A stretch of 64,000 nucleotides of DNA from Takakia lepidozioides (taxonomy: Eukaryota > Streptophyta > Takakiopsida > Takakiales > Takakiaceae). The notes under the pieces were generated by a model. It was not told where the DNA came from and searched no databases. It was given only the letters and a program-made list of their open reading frames with translations. Made by a program: the position numbers and the translations under genes. The stretch lies in NCBI GenBank assembly GCA_030704615.1, contig CM060732.1, positions 28,067,053 to 28,131,052 of the forward strand. The letters run 5' to 3'. This document shows positions 1 to 10,000 of this stretch, one piece after another. Numbering within the stretch: the first letter of the stretch is position 1; every line of letters starts with the position of its first letter.

Positions 1-712
1 CTCTCTCTCTCTCAGGGAAGGAAAAAAGAAGGGAAACCCACTTACGTTTTTTTCCTGGATGTCAAAAAGGCTTATGACACAGTGTGGAGAGATGGCCTAT
101 GGTTCCGCCTCTGGTTAAGGACACCATGCTTTGTCGCGTTATTAGACCTGCCTTGGAGTACGGATCTGCTATATGGGTTGATAACTCCAACCAGGCTAAG
201 TCTCTAGAATCCATTCAAGTGGGGGTGCTTAAGGAGTGTATGTCAGCATGCTCCAAAACAGCCAATGTGGCTGTTCGGGGTGAGTTTGGCATTCCATCCT
301 TAAGCTCCCGACGAGATGATTCAAGGTCAGATGGTGGGGTCAGCTGCAACATATGCCCAACACCAGATATCCTAAGTTAATCGACTCTACTCTGCTTCTG
401 TTTGCTGTTCAAAGGTAGGCTTCCGGCCCTGAGTTTAAATTTCAGTCTAGTGCCGAGAGTGAGTAGACCCTTGAGGTCATCCAAGATGTCCTCCCCCATG
501 TCACTGACTGGAAACAAGTTCAGGGAAGTTTTCTGCCTGACTTCATTTTCATCAGACAATCTCATGGCAACAGACATGGCTTTGGACACTACAGCCTCTA
601 AGCCAGATTTATCCAGCAGGGTCAAGACTTGCGGATCCAGGTCCAGGTCCTTGAGAATCTCTTCTACTCTCTTCTGCCAGGACTTAGCCTGTTTGACAGG
701 GCGGTCCTGTTT
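1..712 (+). mobile_element. LINE fragment (RT pieces) with internal deletion and inversion
   Basis: The window opens in a CT microsatellite that runs directly into a non-LTR retrotransposon fragment. Bases 33-117 encode the reverse-transcriptase motif FLDVKKAYDTVW (the F-x-D-x-x-KAYD block of LINE RT domains), then the frame jumps by deletion to the C-terminal RT region (RPALEYGSAIW, then SACSKTANVAVRGEFGIP) up to about 380. From about 385 to 712 the next part of the element (DRPVKQAKSW ... LPLNSKQKQ) is present but inverted, so it reads on the minus strand. The plus orientation resumes at about 713. It encodes no complete enzyme. The assignment rests on the RT motif and on the same sequence recurring at 1.2-2.2, 43.4-44.8 and 56.6-57.9 kb. 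Confidence 0.85.
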
Positions 713-1165
713 GCCCGTTGTGTGGGCAATCTGAAGACAGTATTCATTTTCTGATACTGTCCGGGGTTCTCTCACCAAAGAGACACTCTCTTCAACTCTA
801 TCAAGGGAATTGTGCCTGTACCCCTGTTTACCAACTTTGAAAGTCTCGAGGCTGAGCCAAAAGCCCAGGCCCCCCTGAGGCCTAGTTTTTGGGCAAATCA
901 CACACAGCAGATTGATGCTTGTGTGAAGGGATTTCTAGAGGATATCTGGAAAACCCGGATTAATTCTTTATATGAAGGTAAGTCTTACTACCAACGTCAG
1001 CCCCTGACAGAGGTAGGTTCTGTTCCTTTTGTTCCCGCTCAAACTGGGCGCGGGGTCAATGGCCACAAGGCTACGGCAAACAACGTCTTATGAGTACAAT
1101 CTCTCTCTCTCAGGTCATGGCAAACAATGTCTTATCAGTACATTCTCTCTCTCTCTACGACCATT
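713..1165 (+). mobile_element. LINE 3' end with duplicated CT-rich tail
   Basis: Continuation of the same LINE after the inverted block. It encodes a zinc-knuckle-like CGQSED stretch and the element's C-terminal tail (WANHTQQIDACVKGFLEDIW, then KSYYQRQPL). The 3' untranslated end follows: a short module containing GGCCACAAGGCTACGGCAAA and CTTATGAGTACA, and then a CT microsatellite. A second, diverged tail module with its own CT run follows at about 1113-1165. The module recurs at 1.66, 1.70, 2.25, 8.1, 31.4, 43.35, 43.96 and 56.63 kb, which makes it a good marker for this family's 3' end. Confidence 0.8.
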
Positions 1166-1740
1166 CAATGACATGGGGGGGCCATCGTGGATGACCACAA
1201 GGGTTTACCCACTCTTGGCACTAGACTGAAATTTAAACTCAGGGCAGGAAGCCTACCTTTAAACAGCAAACAGATGCAGAGAGGAAAGGGGGATTGCAAC
1301 TGCCTGTTGTGTGGGCAATCTGAAGACAATATTCACTCTCTGATTCGTTGCCCTGCGTACTCTCACCAGAGAGACGCCCTGTTCAAATCCGTCAAGGGAT
1401 TTGTTTGTGTACCTCTGTTTCTTAACAATTTTGAAAATCTTGAGGCTAAGCCAAAAGCTCAGGCCCTTTTGGGGCCTAGTTATAGGCCAAATGACACACA
1501 GCAGATTGATGCTTGTGTAAAGGGATTTCTAGAGGATATCTGGAAAACCCGGATCAATGTTTTATATCAAGGTAAGTCTTACTACATACGTCAGCCCCTG
1601 CCAAAGGTAGTTTCTGTCCCTTTGTGTTCCGCTCAACTGGGCACGGGTTCAATGGCCACAAGGCTACGGCAAACAACGTCTTATGAGTACAATCTGTCAA
1701 TGGCCACAAGGCTACTCCAAACAACGTCTTATGAGTACAT
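1166..1740 (+). mobile_element. 5'-truncated LINE copy, C-terminal part and two tails
   Basis: Second head-to-tail copy of the same LINE, starting right after a CT run. It reads DDHKGLPTLGTRLKFKLRAG, the CxLCGQSEDNIHSLIRCPAY zinc-knuckle-like block and the WKTRINVLYQGKSYY tail. It ends in two successive copies of the 3' module (about 1651-1696 and 1698-1740) and another CT run. An open frame spans the whole copy and continues through the tails into the next copy, but this is chance read-through of tandem fragments, not a gene. Confidence 0.8.
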
Positions 1741-2232
1741 TCTCTCTCTCTATAATGAAGTTAGGCAGAAAACTTCCCTGAACTTGTTTCCAGTCTGTGA
1801 CATGGGGGAGGATATCATGGATGACCTCAACGGTCTACCCACTCTCGGCACTAGACTGAAATTTAAACTCAGGGCAGGAAGCCTACCTTTGAACAGCAAA
1901 CAGAAGCAGAGAGGAAAGGGACAGTGCAATTGCCCGTTGTGTGGGCAACCTGAAGACAATATTCATATCCTGATTCGCTGTCGGGGGTTCTATCACCAGA
2001 GAGACGCTGTCCTCAAATCTATCTAGGGAATTGTGCCTGTACCTCTGTTTACCAACTTTGAAAGTCTCAAGGCTGAGCCAAAAGCCCAAGCCCTTCTGGC
2101 GCCTAGTTATTGGGCAAACCACACACAGCAGATTGATGCTTGTGTGAAGGGATTTCTAGAGGATATCTGGAAAACCCGGATCAATGTTTTATATCAAGGT
2201 AAGTCTTACTACCGACGTCAATGCCCAGAGAT
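1741..2232 (+). mobile_element. 5'-truncated LINE copy
   Basis: Third plus-strand copy. It begins immediately after a CT run at the codons for EVRQKTSLNLFP, which is the same internal truncation point used by the copy at 43.4 kb. It contains the CPLCGQPEDNIHILIRCRGF zinc-knuckle-like block, is interrupted by an in-frame stop near 2024, and ends in the KSYYRRQ tail, where it meets an inverted copy. Confidence 0.8.
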
Positions 2233-2445
2233 TGTACTCATAAGACGTTGTTTGCCGTAGCCTTGTGGCCATTGACCCCGCGCCCAGTTTGAGCGGGAAC
2301 AAAAGGGACAGAACCTACCTCTGTCAGGGGCTGACGTTGGTAGTAAGACTTACCTCCATATAAAGAATTAATCCGGGTTTTCCAGATATCCTCTAGAAAT
2401 CCCTTCACACAAGCATCAATCTGCTGTGTGTGATTTGCCCAAAAA
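2233..2445 (-). mobile_element. Inverted LINE 3' end
   Basis: The minus strand reads the element's C-terminal tail (WANHTQQIDACVKGFLEDIW, KSYYQRQPLTEVGSVP) followed by the 3' module at 2233-2277. It faces the preceding copy tail to tail, so the two 3' ends form an imperfect inverted repeat of about 200 bp. No CT run is kept at this end. Confidence 0.8.
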
Positions 2446-2657
2446 CCGACGTCAATGCCCAGAGAGATGTGCACTAGCCATTTAGTGATCTTCACAGATG
2501 GCAAACTGTCCACGCATGTCACAAACTTCAAGAGAAAAAAGGTGGGCCATATGTGGTGGCTCTTGTTAGATTCACCAGGGGTGCCAGAAACTCAGGATGC
2601 AACCTCTCCAGAGACACTTAGGTAATTGGAAGCTGTCAAAATTATAATGTTTTGCAG

Positions 2658-3172
2658 TTCCTGTACACAGGTCAAGGAATAAGCAAAGAGTTGCTCTGGC
2701 ACGAGTTCTTCTCAGATCCCGCACAGTGGTGGGACAATAGGTTTGATAAGGTGAGAAAGTTTGTCAGGTTTACTTGTGCTGGCATGATGATGTTTACTGT
2801 CAGTCCAGTCCAGTTGCTTAGATTCATGACAAATTTCGTCACTGGGAAAAGCAGCAAAGCGGTTGTCACTGTGGGTATTGGCTGCTCAATGTTGTTCTCA
2901 GTAACTTGAAATACTCTTACACTCATGGAGGTTGTTAGTGTGGTTTTTGGGGTTATGGTTGAAGCTATAGCTGCTCTGGTGGGTTTGCAGAGAACTCCAA
3001 GATCACCAGACTTCAGGCATAAGCATACAAAGGAGGTTCTTTGGATTGAGAGTTTGTCGACCCCTCCTTGGGTGAAAGCCAAGCTATCTGGCATGGTTCA
3101 AGGTCAAGCACATTCCATTGACAGTTCCAATGTTGATGTACATCATGGAGGTCCAGGTGGAGCACACAATGG
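2658..3172 (+). CDS. OSB-type PDF motif, two exons, probable 5' part of the PPR gene
   Basis: Two exons carry one PDF motif, the ~50-residue module found C-terminal to the OB fold in plant organellar single-stranded-DNA-binding (OSB) proteins. Exon A ends at 2750 (LWHEFFSDPAQWWDNRFDK, donor GTGAGA). Exon B starts at 2991 after TTTGCAG (SPDFRHKHTKEVLWIESL, then STPPWVKAKL). Both junctions are phase 0, so the join restores WWDNR...PDF...LW...PPWV...L in order. No OB/SSB domain is recognisable upstream; LINE debris ends only about 200 bp away. A GTATTG donor at 3173 matches the phase of the acceptor at 3334 before the PPR frame, which suggests a PDF-PPR fusion. Alternatively it is a truncated OSB remnant ending at the stop at 3212. 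Confidence 0.6.
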
Positions 3173-3334
3173 GTATTGTTTTGATGATGATTCTAGGGTC
3201 CCAACTCAATAGGATAGTTTATGCTCAAGTAGCATGAGTTGTATATCCCTGTATATATGCCTGTCCAAGGAGTTTTGACATATGTAATTGACTGGGACTG
3301 TGAAGGATTGATATGAGAAAGTTGTGTGCTGCAG

Positions 3335-5510
3335 GACAGCAGGATGGAATCAAGCACACTCATCAGGAAGCTCCAGCATAACCAACTCATTTGGCACTAG
3401 GGGAAATGTGTGGACTCTATGTAAGGCAGGACATCTGCAACAGGTGCTGCACATTTTGAACGAACAAGGCATTGCAGATTCCAACATTTATGTCACTTTA
3501 CTGCAGACGTGCATCAAAGTTAAAGACATCGAAATGGGAAAGCAGGTCTATGCTCACATTATGCACAGTGGATTCAAGCCAAACATCTCTCTACTCAACA
3601 CCCTTGTCAACATGTACGCCAAGTGTGGGAGTGTGGAGGATGCACGCCAAGTGTTCGACAAAATGCCTGAACGAGATGTGTTTACGTGGACTATAATGAT
3701 GGGAGGATATGCCAAACATGGATTTCGGAGGGAGGCTTTCGAGATCTATGAGCAAATGATACAGGACGGGGTGTTGCCCAACGAGGTCACCTTCACTTGT
3801 GTTCTAAATGTCTGTGCCAACCTGGGGGTCCTGGAAAAGGGCAAAATGGTCCATGCTGACATCATCAAAGCTGGAATTGTGCCAGATATTATTCTGGAGA
3901 CTGCCCTTGCTGACATGTATGCCAAATGCGGGAGCATGAAGGATGCCCGTCAAGTATTTGACAACATGGTTAAAGGAGATGTGGTCTCATGGAATGCAAT
4001 GATTGCAGGATATTCTCAGCATGGGTGTGGTAGGGAAGCCTTTGATATGTATGGGCGAATGATTCGGGAAGGAGTGCAGCCCAACAGGGTTACATTCATT
4101 TGTGTTGTCAATGCATGTGCCAGCCTAGGAGCACTGCAAAAGGGCAAGGAGGTCCATGCAGACATCATCAAAGCTGGAATTGCACCAAATATTGTTCTGG
4201 AGACTGCCCTTGCTGACATGTATGCCAAATGCGGCAGCATGAAGGATGCACACGAAGTGTTTGACAATATGGTGCAACGAAATGTGGTATCATGGAGTGC
4301 CATGATCGCAGGATATGCTGAGCATGGATGTGGTTGGGAGGCTTTCAAGCTGTATGAGCGAATGTTAGAGGAGGGGGTCATGCCCAACAAGGTCACATTC
4401 ATTTTCGTTCTCAATGCCTGTGCCAGCCTGGCAGCTTTGGAGATGGGTGAAAAGGTCCATACTGACATTAGCAAAGCTGGAGTTTTGCCTGATATTATTC
4501 TGGAGACTGCTCTTGTCAACATGTATGCAAAATGCGGCAGCATGAAGAATGCACATCGAGTTTTCGATAATATGGCTCACCAAGATGTGATCTCATGGAG
4601 TGCAATGATAGCAGGATATGCTCAGCATGGGTGTGCTATGGAGAGCGTTCAACTATTTGAACAAATGATTCGGGAAGGCTTGAAGCCAAACGATATCACC
4701 TTCATATGTCTTCTCTCTGCATGTAGCCATGCCGGTCTAGTGGATGAAGGTCGCCACTACTTTGATATCATGAGTCTAGATCATGGCCTTATTCCTACGT
4801 TGGAGCATTTTGGATGCATTGTGGACCTTCTTGGCCGTGCAGGGCAACTAGAGGAAGCAGAGACCTTCATTAACACAATGCCAATCGAACCAGATGCTGG
4901 GGTGTGGGGAGCCTTTCTTGGTGCCTGCAGAATTCATGGCAACGTGGTGCTAGCAGAACATGCAGCAAAATGCCTTCTCAAGTTGAATCCAGAGAATGCA
5001 GCAACTTATGTGCTGCTGTCAAACATCTATGCTGCAGCTGGCCGATGGGATGATCAAGTAAAGGTGAGGAAAATGATGGAGGACAGAGGTGTCCGTAAGG
5101 AGCCCGGGCGGAGCTGCATTGAGGTGGATAGCCAGGTGCATACATTCATTGTAGAAGACAACTTGCATCCGAAACTGGAGGAAATTCATTCTGAGCTGCA
5201 GAAATTGTCTGGGCAGTTGAAAGAGGCTGGGTACGTGCCTGACAAGCGCTTTGTGTTGCATGATGTGGAGGAGGAGATGAAGGAAAATTCTCTTTGTCAG
5301 CACAGTGAGAAGCTGGCCATTGCTTTTGGGCTCATCAGCATGCCCCCTGGGACACCTATCCGCATCATCAAGAACCTTCGGGTGTGTGGTGACTGCCACT
5401 CTGCCACCAAGTTCATCTCGAAAATAGTTGGGCGAGCCATTGTTGTGCGGGATGCCAACCGCTTTCACCACTTCCAGGATGGGCTTTGCTCTTGTGGGGA
5501 TTACTGGTGA
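3335..5510 (+). CDS. PLS-class PPR protein with E and DYW domains
   Basis: Uninterrupted frame of about 725 codons ending ...CSCGDYW and stop. From about residue 40 it holds consecutive PPR repeats in P-L-S order with the usual signatures ([34 protein letters not shown]). An E/E+ region ([19 protein letters not shown]) and a DYW deaminase-like domain follow, keeping the HSE motif ([10 protein letters not shown], near 5301) and CGDCH (near 5385), the zinc-binding and catalytic residues of DYW cytidine deaminases. The family directs C-to-U editing of organellar transcripts. The frame has no ATG before the first repeats (first Met is at IEMGKQ). The acceptor TGTGCTGCAG at 3325-3334 therefore probably joins it to an upstream exon; the PDF exons are the obvious candidates. 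Confidence 0.9.
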
Positions 5511-7055
5511 AAAAATCAAGTTGCAAAACAGAGAGCGTGTCACTTCAAATGTGAGGTGATTATTTTTGGAATTTAAAGAAATGATGATCTGTTAGTACGA
5601 CACTGGGAGCTATCACAGTTCATGACTTATAACCATATTCCAGCAGTCAGCATTGAGGTGACGGAAACCTTTATTACCGAAGTTTTGTTGCAGATTCCAG
5701 GGAACTGTAGTAAAGAGAAAGAACAATGTCCTGCGAGTACACAGACTATTACTCCTTTCACAGCCCACAGCTGCCTACAGATCTCAGGATTGCCCTAGTT
5801 CTGCATTGGCAAGTCAACGGCAGAACCTTTAGGCTGCATGCGGACGGAGAATATCCTATTGATAGTAGAAAAGGTGTTTTGATGTCTTGATACCTTCCAC
5901 TTGAAAGAAGTGATGGAGGGGCTTCTAATTTGATGTTCACTATCTTAGTGATTTTGAAAGTAGAGCTTCCAATCAGGGCACTGTTTTCAATTGTGGTTCC
6001 TGGTTTCAGACTGAACCCTCCTCAGAATGAAGGCATATGCTGGAGAGGCTCTCTATGCTTCAGTGTGGGCCAGACTCACATTGTATGGCATTACTCAGAC
6101 CCTTTAGGAGTACTGGGTAATAAGTTGCTGAACAAAGGCAATTTGCAGACCATTCTCTCTTGTCTTCCAAATGTCCATGCAGCAAGGGGTTGTCGGATAC
6201 TAGAGATATCTTGTACACCATTCCGTACCTTTCGGCAGTTAAGATTCAGTCCCTGCCCTGCCTAAATGTTTGTTCAATCCAAGCAACCTCCACTGAGTTC
6301 AAATGCTCGCTCTGGCTGTATTTAGACAATCAGAAATAAACATGAACCCTCTGGACGTAATGAAAGGTGGCTATTTTCACGAATACAACCAGAGTGCTCC
6401 ACTCAGAATCTTCCAGCAACCTAAGAACTAGAGTACCAATAAACTAAACAACACAGGTGAGTTTAATAGATAAGAGAGGAGGGGGCTATGCAAACAACCG
6501 GATGAGCAGATTAGTTGCCAATGTAGCTGGACAAACACTACAACAGATACACTGGTAGCCAAACCCCACAAAGGCCACCAGGATGCAAAACATGGACTTT
6601 GGTTGTAGCTGATCCATTCGCCCTTGTATTAATAACAGGTCTAAGTCTTTTGCTTGCTGATCTCTAGGGACATATGTCCGCAGATTAAGATGATAAACTT
6701 CCGTGTACCTATTCTCCATGCCATTGCTTTGTAATCCACCTTCTAAATGGATTGAAGTTCAGGCGTTCAAACCCAAAGATATATACAGTTAAGAATTAAA
6801 TTAATGAGGACAATTGCATGTCCACCACAAAGATGGAGGCATGAAAGGGTTACATAGTTTTTCAACTTCCATTCAGACAGGCATGGATCCCTAGGAAGAA
6901 GCCATCTCTGCATATCATATTTTGGTGTATTTACTCCGACACCTCTACAGAAACAAAATCTTTGAAATTGCACTTTGTGCAAGCTTAACCCTCTGAACAA
7001 AATAAGATTGGAAGCCGGGTAGAGCAGATATAAGTCATCAAATCTTTTATTAAAA
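5511..7055. other. Intergenic region between two convergent genes
   Basis: No coding exon, RNA gene or repeat is recognisable here. It should contain the 3' untranslated ends of the PPR gene (+) and the PP2A-A gene (-). The open frames present are short and show no family resemblance. An AATAAAAG-like signal lies just after the PP2A-A stop on the minus strand (about 7045-7052). Confidence 0.5.
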
Positions 7056-10000
7056 TCAAGTACACATGACTTGGTCGCAAGCTTGCAGGGCCTGCCCCGC
7101 AAAAAACCGTACATCCACATCTGGATCTTCATTCAGCTCCAATAAGCAGGGCCGAATTGTTTGTTCCACTACCTGCACCATCAAAGCTTGCACAACCCAG
7201 ATCAACAACGAATGGCTGGCTGAATGGCTATAGGCAAGCTTGATGCAGAGCCTAAACTACACCCCAGAAAATCTACCTGAAATCAACACAGCTAGTTGTT
7301 GCATCAGCAAAACATATACGTTAATCATTAGATTTTTAAAATATTTACCTTTCGACAGAGACCCAATTTTAAGATCTGCTGTACCAGCTCATGCAAACTC
7401 AACAACTACAATATATTTAGAAGAATCTGGGCCATGGCCACTCACTTATGACAACAGAGCAAAATTCAGGGTCTTCATATTGGTTCCCTAATAGGACTGA
7501 CTGCCTACTTCGAAAGTCAGGACAAACAGGGTTGCTCACCGTAGAATCAACTATGTTGATCATGGATTGCAGCATTTTGGCAACATTAAACTTTATATTT
7601 GGCACCCTGTATCACATGACAACGTAACACGAAAGTTCTGGTTAGACGAGCTAAAAATCGATATGCACACTGTTGAAGGTACCGAGAAAGAAATTCAGAT
7701 CATCACCACCAACATCACTTAGTTCCCAAAGGTGAGACATTACTATTGTGGCACAGGTTCTCCATTAGAAGAGCTAATAATCCTACCCATCTAAAACAAC
7801 ATTTTCCTGCATTTCTCCACATCAGAAAGCTGAGAGTGGTCAGACTGTATGTATCTGTGCTTCATCTGGACCAAGCCTAAACAAACATGCAAGGCACACA
7901 TGCGAGAAAGATTACCTGTCTTTTGCGGCATTGATGACCACAGGTAGCATGGTCTGGCAAGTGGCTTCAGCACCCACAACAGGGGCAAGAAGTGAAATTG
8001 CTACCAGAACGGTCATGCGGTACAAATAGTGTGGGTTGTTTATCATTTCCATCACCTGCTTCCCCACCCCCACCATTACTTAATCAAACAGTCTTCTCTC
8101 TCTCTACGGTCTATGGGCACAAGGCTACGGCGAGTGACCAGCATCTTACCAGTACATTCTCTCTGTGCATAGGGGTATTGAGCCTGTGATCAGGGAGAAA
8201 GAGAGTGACACCACCCCACACACCTGAGGGATGATGTGTTGCATGGCCCATTCTGGGCCAAACTCTTCAGCAAGGCGTTTGAGATTGTTTGCAGCTGCCT
8301 CCCTGATTGAATAGACCTGCACCAAGCACCAACTTCACAGGAGAACAACTCAAAACATGTGACCATGGTTGTCTCTTCTATTCTCAATATTGAATTTGAG
8401 GTACCAAGACTTCCGCTTGCTGGACAGCAGATTGCTGAACTGCATCCACACACAACAGAATTGTATATACTTACTTCATGTCCTTGTGGGTTTGCCATAT
8501 GTATGAGAAACAGAGGGGAAGGGATGTAGATGGTGTTGAGAAAAGGGGAGGTGCTGTTATACAATGCAACTCCCGAACATATGTACTTCTGGGGAAGATC
8601 AACTGGAGGAAAGAAAGAAACAACACATGTAATACATCCACGGCCAGACATGTAAAACAAAAATCCTTTGAAGTTAAGCTGGTAATGGGACCTGATCACC
8701 AAGCCACTGCATGCAGAGGGTGCCCAGCTTGTCATCAAAAAAGTCAACTCCTAACTGGCTTGCCAGCAGCGGAATGTACTCAATGATGGCCAGGCGCACA
8801 CGCCAATGACGGTCCTCTGCTAACTCCACAATTGCTGGCAACAGTGACTGTGACAGCAAATCAATGCCTATAACCTGCATGCCACAATGTAGTTATAAGG
8901 TTATAAGACTGGTCTTCTAACCCTAAACCTCCATAGAGTTGTTCCCTCCTTCAGGCAGAAACGATCAGGCAATTACGAAGTACACTCTGATATTTCTCTA
9001 CTCATTCCTACAGTCTGACAGAACCGAACATCACATTTGTACCAGTTAGAGACATATGGGCTCATTTAGCGCTACAGGGTACTTTGATTGCAAGCATGGC
9101 CACCTGCTGTGGCACCTGTGCTAAGGAAGATGCTCAATTGTATTCATGTCACTGATATGTTATCACGTCAATTGTCCACTCCATTGCGATTTCTTGTTTG
9201 GTCTTGCGAGATATACTCGTCAACTCAACAGTCAGTCATAAACCCAGACATATGATTGAACCACCTGGCATACAAGGCCAAGTTTGAACCCATATAAGGG
9301 ACAGCTTAGAAGGCCACACCAGGAGGGCTTGCTCCCCCATGAGAACCATGCTGTCCAGGTATGGCACAGCCAGCATCCACAGAGAGCATGTATGAGGATG
9401 TATCTTCTCCCTGAACATAAGTTAATAGACATCTCGGCCAATTGTGACGCCTTCCAGGCAACCATGCCAAGACCCTCGTAATGACCTAAGACCTCACCCC
9501 CAATTCCCAAGTAAGTCCCTGGAACGCAGTGGGCAGACATTCCCTTCCTGCGGACACATCCTCACAAAGATAAGCAACAAAATGGGGAATTCCACTACCA
9601 GCACTTCACCTGGTTGACTTGATCAAGCTTGCTGATAATATTAAGGCGTACATCTGGAAATTCATCCTTCAAAAGAGCAAGAAAGATAGGTAGAAGCTGC
9701 TCAATTGTTGCCTCCTGCAATAGAGAACACATTACTGTCACACATCCCAAAATGCCCTTTCCATAGTAAACACCATTACACGGCCCTATGGGAGCGGACT
9801 TCATGTACTCCATGTTGACAAAACTATTATAATTCAGCTTGTCAGCTGATTACCCCAAAAGTATAACTTGCTGCAGCCTGCAATTGCCTTCAATGTGTTC
9901 CCAGGAAAAGAAAGACATTATCTGGAGAATTTCATGAGGTTTGTGCACCAAACTTCTGAGTTAGTCTCCTGCAGCAGGCTCCCAGATAGACAGCCTAGTA

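Noticed and set aside
1187-2026. A 279-codon open frame as a gene
   Set aside because: It reads through tandem LINE fragments and their non-coding tails; it is not one protein.
4016-4583. Long open frames antisense to the PPR gene
   Set aside because: They are shadows of the strongly coding plus strand; the peptides are reverse complements of PPR repeats. The same holds for plus-strand frames across 62.5-63.8 kb.
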